In this document: positions 1-12,832 of the stretch, piece by piece
Layout of the letters: each line of letters opens with the position of its first letter
Position numbering within the stretch: the first letter of the stretch is position 1
From: Prostheceraeus crozeri
Lineage: Eukaryota > Platyhelminthes > Polycladida > Euryleptidae
Length of the DNA: 64,000 nt
Assembly: GCA_907163375.1 (NCBI GenBank)
Contig: CAJQUW010012443.1
Location: forward strand, 1-64,000
Direction of reading: 5' to 3'
Position numbers and translations under genes: made by a program
Notes under the pieces: model-generated
What the model was told of the DNA's origin: nothing
Database searches by the model: none
What the model saw: the letters and a program-made list of their open reading frames with translations, nothing else

Positions 1-119
1 AACCATCAAGCAACTTCCACGTATTTATAACTTAACCTAGTTATGAAAATAAATAAAATTGTCATCATAGTCACAATGGCCACAATTGTCGCATTTGAGC
101 AAGCAGTCTCAAAACAAAC

Positions 120-395
120 ACCTGTTTAAGTACCGAAATAGATGTTCGCATCCCTATTCTAATTCACATACTCTAATTCAATTTCGGAACAAGCCGTTCC
201 GAATCATTGAGTATGATCTCAATTCGCCTATCAATCGGAACGCGGTTCCTATTTACATGTTCCTATCCATGTTCGCATCCATTCGCAATTCGGAACATGT
301 TCATATCCATGTTCGCATTCGCAATTCGGAACATGTTCGCATTGGTAATTCGGAACACATGTTCCAATCCATGTTCGCATCCACTATCAATGCGT
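120..395. repeat. Degenerate short tandem repeat
   Basis: The phrases ATTCGGAACATGTTC and CCATGTTCGCATCC recur with small changes about every 25-50 bases. The densest part is 240-390. The open frames that cross it on the + strand reflect the repeat and not a gene: the same peptide words recur in two frames. Confidence 0.7.
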
Positions 396-1692
396 CCGCA
401 ATTCTAACTACTATCATATTCAACGATATTTGATAAAAAGGAAAAGTATGGTTGTCATTGTCACTTCACTTTTGTTAATGAAAACGTGAAATCATCTGTC
501 GCGAAAAAAGCGTGAAATTGGCTGGTAGGAGGCTTGTCACTGAAGTGGAACAAGTGCAATAATAATTTGGTAGAAATAATTTTCTGATAATATCTTATGA
601 AATGTTCTAACATGGGCTATCATTTTGATAACTACACTAGACGTTATCTTTTGATACTTAGAACTGCAACTTTTCATTTTGATATAACACTAGGAGCAAT
701 TTCTTAGTTCTTCAATCAATCTATGCCTATTTATATTGCTATGACGAAGAAGGTTGTGTGAAAACATAATCGTAGTTTAGAGTCCACCAATCGTCTGATG
801 TTTCGAATATGCAGTATGTGACGAGGACAATATTGTTGGAGAGCCCTTCACAAAACGTCAAATGAAAAGTCCTCATTCATGTAAATTGCGATGTATGAAG
901 GATTTCTGTGCATGTACCAGGTGATGAATACCAGGTTTTGTGTGAAATTAATTGTTTGTAAGAAAATAGAAAATATACATGCATGCTTTAAAGCATGCCT
1001 AATAACTTTGTTCCCAGCTTCCTGCGGTCCTTCAGTCGTCACTAGATAAGCTCGAGAATCACTCAGCGTTCATAAATGAACGCAATATTTATATATTTAA
1101 GCAAATTCTTTAAAATGGTAAATGAAATCAAATTAAATAAATAAAACTGTTAAATCATGCGGGATTCTAATTATGAGCAATCAGCTTCTATTATTTCATG
1201 GTCAATCTTTACAAAGTCAAGGAAATCAACTTCTACTGACGAACAGTATGCTGCTATTCGTGAACTTGATAGTGAATCATCGACCTAGTTGATTCAGATG
1301 CTAAGTCAATTTTATGATCAACATTACAGATTGATCAGTCAGAAAAGAAGCTTGTGATATGAAGATGTTTGTACAAATTTCTATCCATGTGCAACTTAGG
1401 ATCTTCACGTGAATTTACCTTCTCGGCTTCCATCAATGTATTTGCTACTCTTATAGGTCGTCTGTTAGAGATAATCGAATGTTTGTATCTTTTACTTTTT
1501 TGCCTTCACCCTCAAGCCATCATGTTTGCATACACAATTTTTACAGCATTTGTTTCTATACGTAATGAGCGATATGATGCTGAAAAAATCATCTATTTGA
1601 TGAATGACTGTAAATGTTAAAGTGACGTCTGGATTATTTCTGTATTTATTCGTAAATTTGGGATGCAATTTATTCATTATACAAGTTTTATT
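396..1692. other. No gene recognised
   Basis: This is AT-rich sequence with frequent stops in all frames. The short open frames show no motif, no codon pattern and no splice-site context that I can support. I see no repeat structure beyond A/T runs. Confidence 0.5.
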
Positions 1693-1815
1693 AAATAGAA
1701 TATCGTTTTGTAATTGTAAGCATTTCTGTAAACTTCTTTCGGTTTTTCTGTATAGATCTTTTCCTTTTGTGCTGAGTTGTTTGAAAGCAATCTTTGAATA
1801 CCATTTTATTATAAA

Positions 1816-1863
1816 AAATTTCGACGTTTCGGACACACATACAAGGTCCATTATCAGGAAATG
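1816..1863 (-). ncRNA. Hammerhead-ribozyme-like motif (Penelope 3' region)
   Basis: On the - strand a 5-bp helix I (ATTTC at 1862-1858 with GAAAT at 1822-1818) encloses a core CTGATAA (1857-1851), a helix II with GGAC/GTCC, and GAAACGTC (1830-1823). The last would give a minimal self-complementary ACGT helix III and a GUC cleavage triplet. Canonical hammerheads have CUGANGA; here the G is an A, so activity is doubtful. Hammerheads with very short helix III are known from Penelope-like elements, and the motif follows a GIY-YIG domain in the expected orientation. Confidence 0.6.
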
Positions 1864-2022
1864 TAATGAAGATAAAAATGCCAAAAAGTTCAAATTCAAA
1901 AGCTGTGGAGAGATCAGCATTAAGTAAAAACAAACTAGCTATGAGAATGGCGGTAACATTGATAGAACATCAAATATTTGGTGCAACTGCACCATAGAAT
2001 GTCACTGCTAGACAGCATAGCA

Positions 2023-2319
2023 CTAAATGATATTGAGATTTCTTGTAAGTCCCTTATCCTGCTTGTTCATAGATGGACACTTCTCTTTGATGACTATTGA
2101 CTCAGTTATCTGTAATTTGTTGATATCGTGATTTTTCCATAAGACATCAGTTGACGGGAGGAGGTTCTTTGGCTTCTTACTGTGAGATTCGTAGAAATGA
2201 CCTCTAATGGATCCATTGTATTCATGCTGTTTCATGAGTGTTTTCAAAAGATTAGTCGTATAACCTATGTATTGAGTGTTGTTACAAACACTCTTAGGGC
2301 AAGTGTAACGGTAAACGAA
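2023..2319 (-). pseudogene. GIY-YIG endonuclease domain of a Penelope-like element
   Basis: An open - strand frame of about 98 codons reads through the GIY-YIG signature. It starts near VYRYTCPKSVC, continues with QYIGYTT (the YIG motif), and then has the family's basic/His segment LLKTLMKQHEYNGSIRGHF. Near the end, ITESIVIKEKCPSMNKQ matches the conserved glutamate helix and terminal Asn of these domains. In Penelope-like elements this domain sits C-terminal to the reverse transcriptase and nicks target DNA. The frame runs into the inverted repeat at 2319 with no reverse transcriptase upstream, so this is a 5'-truncated copy and not a working gene. The frame itself is intact, which suggests a fairly young insertion. 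A host GIY-YIG gene is less likely given the hammerhead-like motif downstream. Confidence 0.8.
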
Positions 2320-2362
2320 AGAAGTTTACAGAAATGCTTAAAATTACAAAACGATATTCTAT

Positions 2363-4477
2363 TTATGTATTTCAAATAGTATAAGGACAAATAGTATTAA
2401 GGACAAACCTTAAGTCTTATTAACTATAAGTTTATTAAAATTATGAAACATGTAGACATCGTTATGGGAATGTCCCAGCTTCAAATACTCATATTTGCAT
2501 TTGATGTAGACTGTACAAGTTTAATTAAAATCGAGATGTATTCCCATGGATTTAAAAATGAGTTAAGCCAGACGCATACTATATGTGGATGATACTTAGG
2601 CATAAATTTAAGCGAAAAATGATTAGTTAAACCAGACTGATGTGATTATGGTAGCACTTCCATTGCCAAAGTTCACTCAGACGTGAACAAGCAGAGAAGT
2701 CCTGGTTTACATCCTTTTTCAATCCCTTTCGAAGGAAATATTTGATATCCAAATATATGGAAAATTCTGTCTCCTTAATGCATAAAGGCCTATATGTTTC
2801 TTGCATATCACGCTGATGAAGCTTCGTAATTGGCTGTGGTTGTACATGTACTATGTATTATTTACTTGCAATTTTCCTGGAATCCGCACCAATGAGCATA
2901 TTTTCTATGAGAAGAGGTAGGTATACACGGCAAATCATCTAGATATTTGGAAGATACATGTTTTTTACTACTGGTAAAAGAAAGATGAACGTTTATATGA
3001 AATAGTACTTGTTCATTATTTCTGACATCATTTTCTACCACAACCCCTCCCAAATAGGCTTATGAACGGAGATACGGCGCTCTTTTTTTCGCTATCAATA
3101 CGAGTTGTCCGATCACATGTTAACTTGCTTCATTTTTTGGATATGCAACTGAAGCGGAGCTATCGCATCCCTGTTTTGTTTGTTTGTAACTTTAATTTAT
3201 TTTCAATGTTTTCACCAGTGCTCAAAAGTTTTGTTATGCTACAATACTTTCGTGAATGCGAAGATCAAAATGAATTTAAGTGTTAAATTTGCGTTATACC
3301 CTTATGCGATTATTTTGATTACCATAGAATGACTGACATAGGGATTTTCCAACATTGAAATTTAAAATATTAAGTGTTGATTTCAAATGGCATTTAGATG
3401 ATTACATAAATAGCGTAAGGACGCATGCACGGGAATTTAATGGAACAGAGATGATGCCGCTAGTTCACTGATGGACCGATTTGCTCGTATGATGGCAACA
3501 TTACACTGTCGCAAGACGTAACATTAGTTTGTCAGACACCTGCTACTCATTGCTACGTGTCAGTAGGTCAATTGAATTTGAAAGCACGAGCATTGAACAT
3601 CTTATTGTTGTGTCATTTCATTGTACGTGTAAGTTTGTAGACGCAGAAATTTGTTTGGATTAAGACATGACATGATTATAAAAGCAAACTGTTATTTATT
3701 ACACAAGGTGGTCACCATGTAACCTTATACAATTTTGTCAGATGAACTTTAAAACCATGAGGATGACTGAAGATAAACGATTCTCCCATCACAATTGGAA
3801 TCATGAGTGTTACTTTCCATATCTGTTTTTCCTGACAGGGTTACCGCGGGTGTGTGGATTCTGTGGGTATACCTATGGTATGGGATAGGTGTTGAGGCCT
3901 TCCGCACAGCCCCATAGCGTCTCCATGGGGATTTCGTGAGGACAATCAAGATTTTTGACATTCACAAAAATCAATCAGAACTAACATTAAATCGCACAAC
4001 AAAATTCGATTTTTGAGTTATCATACAGCTTGGAATTTCACCTGCTTAATTCTATGCAATGTTTTTGCTAATTATTTTGCAATAAAGCAGAGCTGAATGG
4101 AGGCTGATTCGCGCACGTTTGCTATGTTAAAAATGTTGTCTCTTAACCTGCAAATCTCTTTGATAAATCACTTTGATTCACATTGTTACTGAGTAAGCAG
4201 GTTTGTCAGCCAATAATTCAACTGTCATTTTTCTATGAAAGTCGAATATATCTCCACTTGCAAATTAGGGTGCCTTAATTGCAACTTTAAAGTCGTCTAA
4301 TTTGCTATTGCAATGCATGATATTGTGTAGCTATAAATATGATTTGTGCAGCTAACATGAAATGTATAACCGTCTATCTATGAAGCTCAGGTGAGCTCCA
4401 TGTTAGGGTAGAGCTGTGACAAACAAATCTCTCACAACAACTGCAGAAAATGCTGAAGAGTCATTCAAGAGTAATTC
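2363..4477. other. No gene recognised
   Basis: No supported coding region on either strand. Open frames at 2862-3053 (-), 3062-3286 (+) and 3749-3961 (-) are short and have no recognisable domain. Confidence 0.5.
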
Positions 4478-6000
4478 AGAGTTCCTACGTCCTTGAAATG
4501 TCCTGTAATGTCAATAAAGTTAAAAGGGTCCTGGCATCTCCTGGAAATTCCTGGATTTTCTAAATTTGTCCCGGAATTTCATTCAAAATTCCTTTTTAAA
4601 TGAGTTTTGTTGACTGAATTCGACATTAAAAGCTGTCAATCGCAAAAGAGTTTCATTTTTATTTCAGAATATTCTCTTGTTGCATTTGCTTATGATCTAC
4701 GATCGATCAATTACTTGATTCCCTTACTATGCCAACGTTACTGGCGACTTAGAGCATAGTTGCATCTTAGGCTTATGTATGACAGAATGTCATTGCGAAT
4801 GTATGAGGGACAAAGTGCTTTTATAGATCTAACTTTTTAATATTTATAATTGATTTTATAGATCTTGATCTAACGATATAAAGCGAATGTTTGCGGACGC
4901 GTATGACACATTCGCGGCACAAATTTTCGACTTCGTGGTTGATGTACACGCCTTTATTGTAGGCCGACAAAAACCATAGTTGAATATAATGTCTAGCCTA
5001 GTATCTGATTCATTATAAGAAAGTATTGTATAGGCCTACCGGTGCATTCTCGATCTCAAAATATTTTTCGTGTTCGTGTAGTTTTTCATTAGTTTGAATT
5101 AAAGATATTCTGATATCACATAAACTTGCACGTTTCATTCCTGGCATTGTGAGGTCAAACTGTCAAAATATTATAGATATAATTTATGCTGTTACCAGAG
5201 GTGCAACCTCGATGGTTCAAAGTCGCCCTTGATTAAGCGAATTTCAATCGAGGTCGAGGTCGAATGAAGAATGTCCATTTTAAAAGTTTTCAATATCCCT
5301 TACAATTAAACTATTGATTGTAGTGAAAGATAGAATGATTGTAGTTTGAAAGTTCACTAGGTGTGAGATTTACTCGTAATTTTAGTTTCATTCATAAGTA
5401 GTGTCTTCTCATTTAACCTAATCTTCTAACCATAATTGTTGAGACAAGCACAATAATGATGTAGCTGATTTTTGGATTCTTAAACAGAACTAGGTCTACT
5501 GTTGCTGAAAATGAAGCTTCTCACGTTATCACTCCCCATTAAAGAGGCATACACGTTGCTGACTGTCAGACTTACGGAGATTTGTGGCACTCCGGATGCC
5601 CTGAATGCCGACGTCCAATGACGTTCACACAGGGACTCGACCTCACGACCTATGGATCGTAATGGAGAGTCGCTAGCAGTTAAGCCATAGATGACACAAT
5701 CTACTGTTGCAATTCTGAATATTTGCAATTGAACAATCAGTAGATTATTGCTGCAAAAATTTTCGGCTTACAGTTTTGAAGATTTTTCCTAATTTTTGTA
5801 AATGTTCTGAATACGTTAATTTGGAGTTACATTTATTGATTACAACGTGCACTCAGCACTTCACAGCTCACAGATTATATTATGATGCTATAACTAAAGA
5901 AAGTATTTGTGTTGATGTTATTAGTAAATAATTTTTAAAATCTTTTTTCTATGTCCTGGAAATTATCCTGAATTTTTTCTTGGATATGGCGTAGGAACCA
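4478..6000. mobile_element. Candidate hAT-like non-autonomous element
   Basis: The left end reads AGAGTTCCTACG (4478-4489) and the right end, reversed, reads TGGTTCCTACG. Both ends carry subterminal GTCCTGGAAATT and TCCTGGA-type words (about 4530-4580 and 5952-5985), a pattern common in hAT elements. The flanks AGTAATTC and TGTAATCC are similar over 8 bases (6 of 8), compatible with a decayed 8-bp target duplication. No transposase frame is visible. A SINE is nested inside (5506-5699). Confidence 0.45.
5506..5699 (-). mobile_element. tRNA-derived SINE, copy A
   Basis: On the - strand the head contains a box A-like TGGCTTAACTGCTAG and a box B-like GGTCGAGTCCC, followed by a body with GTAAGTCTGACAGTCAGCA and TAATGGGGAGTGATAACGT. 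The element is flanked by the exact 11-bp direct repeat TCTACTGTTGC (5495-5505 and 5700-5710), as expected from LINE-driven insertion. The body matches copy B at 8655-8805. Confidence 0.75.
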
Positions 6001-6574
6001 TGTAATCCGTGCATTTATTTCTCACAATCGGAAAGCTAAAGCTGATCTCGTGAAGCTTCTCAATCATTATCTTGATGATCACATTTATTAATGAAAGAAT
6101 TTACGATTGTCGAAGCATTTTGATCCAAAGAATTCATCGCAGTTTAGTTGAAATTCTCAGCATTACTGCTTCTGATTAAAGCTGATTCTAGTGATTGATT
6201 CCACCACTCTAAAACCCATTCTAATTGCAGTTGGTAGCAGAGGTCCGTCTTCGCGACACGAACACGATAGTAAATTGTATCGTGGTGAACTATTCGCGTC
6301 GAACTGTTCGTGTCATACTCACGTTAGTGTTTTTACGATTATAATCGTGTTTTCCATCGAGTTAGCAATTATTGATTGTAAATGTTTAGCTTGAGACAAT
6401 TTGATAGCTGAACCCGGTCAAGCTTAAGACAAGCCTTGGATAAGCTATTCAGTATCCATTTTTTCCACAAAAGGATAAATGAAAGATGAAGGATAAATAA
6501 TCACCATTCTGTTACTTCCTTTGCGACGAATAGATCGGCTAAAATCGCAATGCGGTTAACCGAGTATCAACCTC

Positions 6575-6660
6575 ATGTATGGACCCTGTGCAGCGGTGGA
6601 CCGAGCGCGTTAATCGCACGACCCTGAGTTAAGCAGCACGCGCCGCCGCTACAAACGAAT
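6575..6660 (+). mobile_element. Possible tRNA-derived SINE head
   Basis: A GC-rich island in AT-rich surroundings reads GCAGCGGTGGACCGAGCGCG (box A-like), followed by CCCTGAGTTAAGCAGC (weak box B). I see no acceptor-stem pairing, so it is not a tRNA gene. No tail or target duplication was found. Confidence 0.3.
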
Positions 6661-8654
6661 TTGTATTTTTAGCATCGGGGTTTTTGTAAGCAAGAAGCGG
6701 TCCAGCGCATGCTTTATCAGTAGCATTTTACTAGATCGACGACCATTCCATTCTATCACGACAGCAATGACTGAACTTTTAATCCAATTCATATTGCTTT
6801 ATGATATCTTCAATCTGTGAAGCATTGCTTAGTGCTGAGTGAGATGGTGTTATACAAATGAATTGCTCACAAAAAAATTTCGTGCTAGATATAGGCGGTT
6901 TGGACTTCGTGTCGTGTTGTGTTTAAGTTAGTCTTGCTCTTGTTTCGGCTGAAAATTTTTGTGTCCTCTTGAGGGTGTGCTTCCGACGACTCCAGACTTA
7001 TAGTTGTAGATGCAAAGAGAAGAAATTCTAAAATTTTCGACTAAGCTGCTGTGCTTGTCGCCTTCGCTGATGATGATGATGACAAAGCTTCTAGTTCTAT
7101 CAATTCTTGATCATTACGTTGCAAAAATAATTTTGAATATTATGAAAACGATAATAGGAAAGCGACACAAAAAATTGAAATAATAAAAACAAAATAATTG
7201 AAAATCACAAATTACAGAGTTTAAAGTTCGTTTAATATTGATCATTCAAAATGCTTCCGCCGCGCGCCCTTGGTATTTCCTTACAAGGTCAAGCTTGCAG
7301 CCCGAAGAATGCAGGCTATGCATTAATTTTTTCATTGAGTATTTCGTGCAACCAAAATCTACATTATACCTGACCTGTAGCACTAAACGAAGCGCATCGT
7401 ATGTTGCCCATTCTACAAAGTACGCTGTATGCCTACATGTATTTTGCTTCGCTCATTTCATCATTCATTGTATTTTCATTTAATATAATTTCTCACATGT
7501 TCTTTTAAATTTAAATCTTAGGGTCGGAATCTATATATGAAGGTCAAACGGCGATTTAATTGTATTTTTAATTTACAAATAATATGTGTGCATAATTGAA
7601 GCTTAGATCCCTGACACGCTATGTACTTTGATTCTTATTCGATACATCAAACTGAGAAACATCTTTATGGCCAAAGCGAACAGATGGAGAAAGCTATTTC
7701 CGGCATTCGGAGCAGATATCGATCGACTCTTCCCATACGCTCTAAAATTCCCGTGTTTATTCAAATCACAGAGAGATGTCAAACTGTCTAGTCAGATGGG
7801 CAAATCGACTGAATTCAATTCCATCCCTAAAAGGGAATGATGACCTGGTCGATGAAACTTCCCTAATGATCTCCGCGTTACTCTGCTCTTCGCCGAGCAT
7901 GCAAATTGATCGCGTTGATCGCCATTGATATTGTGCATTCTGCATCAAAAAGCGTCTCATTCCAGCCTATGATGATTTGATCGTTTAGTTGGTGATTGCG
8001 AGAAGTTATAACCGGTCGAATTTTGTTTGTCTTCCCAGTAAATCAACGGAATCTTGTGTCAACTATCGGCTGTTGTTGATAAGTGATGCCTCTCAAAATT
8101 CAACCAGTAATCAAAATATTCATTACAAAGAATAAATGATGTATATAATATACTGCATTCTTGTTTGAGATGATTTGATAAAAATAATAATAGACACCAA
8201 TTGATATAAAGTTGGATGAGTTTGCTTCACTGAATCCAATGCTCTGTCTGAAGCTGAATGAACCTTAAAAAAAGGCGATGGCACGGATCATTCAGGATAG
8301 CAGCAATATCATAAACTCACGTATAGCATGCATTCTTCATGAAAACATTCTCTAGGCTTGGATTAGGAATGGGAATCCCATGGGATTTTGAGTGTGATCA
8401 GATTCACTTTCATATGAGACGGTCATGGGAAAAATGTTCGACATCGAAACTCAATTCTGCGTATATATTCTACTACTATATATATGTATAATATATATAT
8501 ATGTAAGCATTTCTGTGCATATATAATGTACATTCTCTGTTGCATGCAACACATAACTTTCCTTGAAATATCAATGAAAAATCGTCAGTTAAAATCTCAT
8601 GATGATAATCGCGAGACATGGTGATCAGACGGACAACGTCCACATTGTTATGGC
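6661..8654. other. No gene recognised; AT microsatellite
   Basis: No coding region supported. A short (GAT)n run lies near 7069-7083 and an AT/TATG-rich microsatellite at about 8462-8504. The open frame at 7238-7483 (+) has no recognisable motif. Confidence 0.5.
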
Positions 8655-8805
8655 TGTGTATGGTGGTTTAACGTCAGTACTCCCCATACTGGGGCTTAGA
8701 CGGTGCTGACAGTCAGACTTATAGACCGGATGTCTTTCCTGCCGACTTCCAATCCACTGGAGCGAAAGATCGATACGCCAAGCACTTAACCATTGTTTAC
8801 CGCAA
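8655..8805 (-). mobile_element. tRNA-derived SINE, copy B
   Basis: The - strand reads a head with ATGGTTAAGTGCTTGGCG (box A) and a body with CATCCGGTCTATAAGTCTGA, CTGTCAGCACCGTCTAAG and TATGGGGAGTACTGACGTT. The body words match copy A at 5506-5699 in the same order, so both belong to one family. I could not define a clear target duplication. Confidence 0.65.
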
Positions 8806-9079
8806 CCATAAAAGCGCACCCAGAACAACTTAAACAGTAATTTATGTTAAACAGTAAGAACAACTTACTTGACTAAACATAGTCAACGAGCAAGGTTGCG
8901 GTAGGGCTCTTCCGTGCCTATCATCGGTAGACAATCTGATTATAAGAAGCTGCAAAAGGGAACCCTGACTAATCAGCTTGGTTAACCAGATTGATGAGAA
9001 CGGCTATCTCAGCAACATGATTGATGAGAAGGGTCCATTGGTAAAAAAAACTTTAGTACGATTCTAATGGGATTTTTAC

Positions 9080-9296
9080 TCATCTCTGCCTCTGCCCCTC
9101 CCAAGGCATGAGACCATGCTAGTAAGCTAGGAGCGGAGGAGCCTTCACACACACAACCGTCACCATGGTAGGGTTAGTAGCCTCTAATGAGAGCGGTGAT
9201 GCCCGTGAGGCGGACTGACTTGAACATTGGACCCTCTGCACTTCCGTGCCGAATTGCGTTTCTTAACCAATTGAGCTATCCTACCACCTAGCACTA
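9080..9296 (-). mobile_element. tRNA-derived SINE, second family
   Basis: The - strand starts with GGTAGGATAGCTCAATTGGT (box A context), then GGGTCCAATGTTCAAGTC (box B). The body has GAGGCTACTAACCCTACC and GCTCCTAGCTTACTAGC. The first 75 bases do not fold into a full tRNA, which argues for a SINE over a tRNA gene. It ends about 25 bases from the hAT-like element at 9320. Confidence 0.65.
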
Positions 9297-9319
9297 ATCT
9301 TACAACCCTACATCTACAC

Positions 9320-12098
9320 CAGGCCTGTGATTGCTCCTCAAATTCCTCAAATTTGTTTGTTACTCCTCAAATCCTCAAAAATTCCTCAAACATAGCTTAA
9401 CTATGAGAAATTCCTCAAATACGACGCACTACAGACTAAATGTCGGATAATGTATTGTTTTTTGGCGAATGGCGATGATATGTAAACTTCCAAACAAGAG
9501 GCTAAGATAGAATCCTGTAACATGTACCCTACACCCATGCTGCTAATCATGAATCACTCATGATTTATAACTTAATGATTTTTCTCTCACACACTTGGTA
9601 GATTTTAGATAGCGTAATCACGCTGTGCTAGCTAGATCTGATATTCTGATTGGAAACAGACCTGTCCTCTTATCATCTGAATGGGCAGATAGTTAGATAG
9701 AATATTTTCAATATATAAGTGACAAACATAATTTTGAAAAGAGCGACTTACTCACCAATTCATTCCACATGAGGAGAGGAGAACCGTTCCTTGTCCTTCT
9801 AGTAAGTATTTTTAAATTTCTAGACATTTTAGTATATAATGATTTTCTTTTAGCCTTGTCATATTTAGCACATCAAAAATTAACCAGTCGTTAGCTTGCT
9901 TTTTTAATTTTGTTACCTTGACACACTTTGTTACGTTGAATACGTTGAATGTCGTTTTCATTTCTGCAAGCTACTGGGCTGCAGATGTTCTGGCTCGTCT
10001 GGACTTATTTTGCTAAGCAGAGAAGTTGTCCGAAGTTATTGTTTGTCGAACTCAACTTAAGTTCCAATCTTGATTATAGTTCTTTGCTTTTATTTCCTGA
10101 ATAAGAATGTTATTTTGACACTATTCCATTCACCTGTAGGGAACGTTTGATCAGTCCTCTTAAGGATTAAATTTCTCAGTTATATTTTCATCAAATCTTC
10201 ATTTCACAACTTCATTTCATTCGGGATTAATTTGATGGGTTACGTCTGGCATCACTAATGATTTTGACATGTTGATACAGTATGAGTATGATGGATAGCA
10301 GACCTGATCGCCTTTATCTATTGGTAGGGAGAACCAGGTGCACGAGCGTTAGGATAGTTAATATCGCTTAAGTACTAGGGTAAATTGAAGCGACAATTCT
10401 GACAACCTCAGTTGGACAGAATTCACTCGCTGAGTAAGCTTGCTAAATTCTCTTTTTGTACTTCTCGATGCATGAATTATTAATTGGTATTCCGTAGCGT
10501 ATTTTCAGTAGCAGTAGTTTCCCCCTGTTTAAACAATAATATGAATTGCTTAGAGGGTAGAGTACTTGATAGAGTTTGAACTAATTAACCCTATGTATTT
10601 GACCTATTGGTTAACGTATAACGTTTTAATCACTCATTAAATGCTTTCACGTATTTAATGAGTGAGACACTGCGATCAACCTACAGAAATTGTATATTTG
10701 AACACTGCAATTTTTTACTTCTAGCTTCATAATGTTGCTTAGAATTCAACAATAAAATGCACATTCAATTATTTTCATTAATTATCTTGACCTTTGTCAC
10801 AACCTTCTTTATATGTTTCTGCGACTATATGGCTGCTAAATGCATGCCTGTACTTCTTAAAGAACTTAAGGATATCGATCTTCCATATCCATTATATGAT
10901 AACATATAGGTAGCCCAGCCCACTTGGATTTCAGTACTCTTAACCAATGAAGTGTTTGTTTCACTCACTCTCTTCCATTTTATTTCCGCTGAACATGAAC
11001 ACATCCGACGGGGTAAAGCGGATGGTCCCTAAATTTAGTGTCTACATGCCTCCTGGTCACTAGCGTACGGGGTTGGAAGCGTATGAAGCTCTGCTATCTC
11101 ATGAGTCTTTTTGCAGCTACATCTTCTAGGGTCTGCCCGACATTTATCCTGGATGAATTATTCACGTATAGATCATTTTCATAATTTGCTGAACACAGGT
11201 TGGTGTGAAACTAGTGCACACATTGCTTATCGTTGTATGTGAACTTAGATTAATTAAGACATTGAACCACATAGTACTGGGTTGGTAGATTTTCAACCTG
11301 GGTCCACTGCAAGATGTGGATGTCAATATCTCGGGGCAACTTCAAAGAGTAGAGGTGATAATCTTTCACTTTTTGCCTAGATGAGACCAATAACTTAACG
11401 GCAAGCCTGTTCCCGACACTTGTTTTGTGTTGTATGAGAGAATTCATGCTCATTTGAATGTAGATCGGAGCGCTACAAGTAAACAAAACCCACCAAAACT
11501 TAAGTAGCATAAAGTAAAATTAATAAATTAATGTGTAATGTGGCGTATCCTTCATGATAAATTACTGACTTTTTTAAGTCACAAGCATTCCGTCAGCGAT
11601 TTTAAGCTCTCTATAGTTGTGGGTTGCTCTCCTCCCAAATTTGTCTAAAGTCCGTAAAAATTAATTGTTGCAAAGCCCCAGATGCATGTGGTTGAGGATA
11701 TATCTTACATTCAAAAAATGACAGTATGCAAATCTGACAAGCATCATTGAATTGGAGACGACAGCGTGAAGCAGAGCGATATCAGCAGCTTGATCTGACA
11801 TCCTCTGTTCGACACATTCTAAGCAGATAATACTTGAGGCAACAAATTGATTTCGTAACAACGCGGGAATTGATTATGACCAAGTCAGTATTCCTTTGCA
11901 ATATACGCAACTTCAAAAAGTGGGGTGTGGTCAACTCTTGGGTTACCTTCTTCGTTGTGACTTTCATGATTTGAAGTTTGGCCCAAAATCCGTGCTAAAA
12001 TTTGTAGTTTCTTGTAATTATCATATTAGGCTCCGTTTCCATTCCTCAAATTTTTCAGAAAAAATCCTCAATTTTTTCATAGGCTAATCACAGGCCTG
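9320..12098. mobile_element. hAT-like DNA transposon, probably non-autonomous
   Basis: Terminal inverted repeats start CAGGCCTGTGATT at both ends (9320 and, reversed, 12098). Both subterminal regions are packed with CCTCAAA/CCTCAAT words (9333-9400 and 12040-12080), as hAT transposase-binding sites often are. The 6 bases CTACAC directly adjoin both ends (9314-9319 and 12099-12104). Most hATs make 8-bp duplications, though some families make 5-6. I found no convincing hAT transposase in the interior: the frames at 11250-11510 (-), 11661-11861 (-) and 11782-11967 (-) carry no catalytic motif. Confidence 0.65.
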
Positions 12099-12832
12099 CT
12101 ACACTTAAACCTACACTTTCACCAGGTGTGACCAGAAAACACAAAATGTTTCCGTGAATTTGTCTTCTATAGTTGATTTGAGCATCTAATTAATAGATTT
12201 TAGTTGAAGCAAGTAATAGGGACGTTGGGTGAATGTCTTCAATTGGGTCCTCAATTGGGTTCATTTTCGGTACTGGTATATTGAGTTGCTGACATTCCTT
12301 CCGAACTCTCAGGAATTGTCTTGTTAAACTTGAGACATTTATGACACGTGATAATGGTGAGGAAATAATATCTACAACCTTCTTTAGAGGATGTCTTGGA
12401 GCCGTCTAATTTACTAGATTCGATCAGTTGCATTTTTCTTCTATCATAAAACGACCTAGTCTAAGACACGCAGTATTCGATAGTCAACTAAAACCACCGA
12501 TCAGCGATCTCTCCATTCACTGTTCGGTTGAATGCAGTTTTCAAATTTCATTGATGCTCCTGGTCGACATCGTGTCATAATGATTTATCATCAGTTTAAG
12601 GGCGAAATTGGAATGCGGATAGCTGCTAATCATGCTGTCAACTTCCACGCTACAAGCCTACAATTTAATAACAATCATTAGGTAATGAATACTGATTTGT
12701 TGGCACGATTGAGTCTTGGTGCAGTTCATTATTTTTGGATTTGTTCATATTTCATTTTTTCAATTTAGTTAAATCATTACTAAAACAATTCACTTGAGGA
12801 TCGATTATCTGAAAGTTAGCATGTCATGTACT

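Larger units (their letters stand above)
1693..2362 (-). mobile_element. Penelope-like retroelement 3' fragment
   Basis: Reading on the - strand, a GIY-YIG nuclease domain (2319 to 2023) is followed about 160 bases downstream by a hammerhead-like motif (1863 to 1816). That is the order known for the 3' part of Penelope-like elements. The fragment lies between two inverted 44-base copies (1693-1736 and 2319-2362, one mismatch noticed), each with the core AAGTTTACAGAAATGCTT. Nested or inverted terminal copies are common for this class. No reverse transcriptase is present here, so it is a truncated copy. Confidence 0.75.

Noticed and set aside
9222-9296. A tRNA gene on the - strand
   Set aside because: Box A and box B are present, but the acceptor and anticodon stems do not form, and a SINE body follows.
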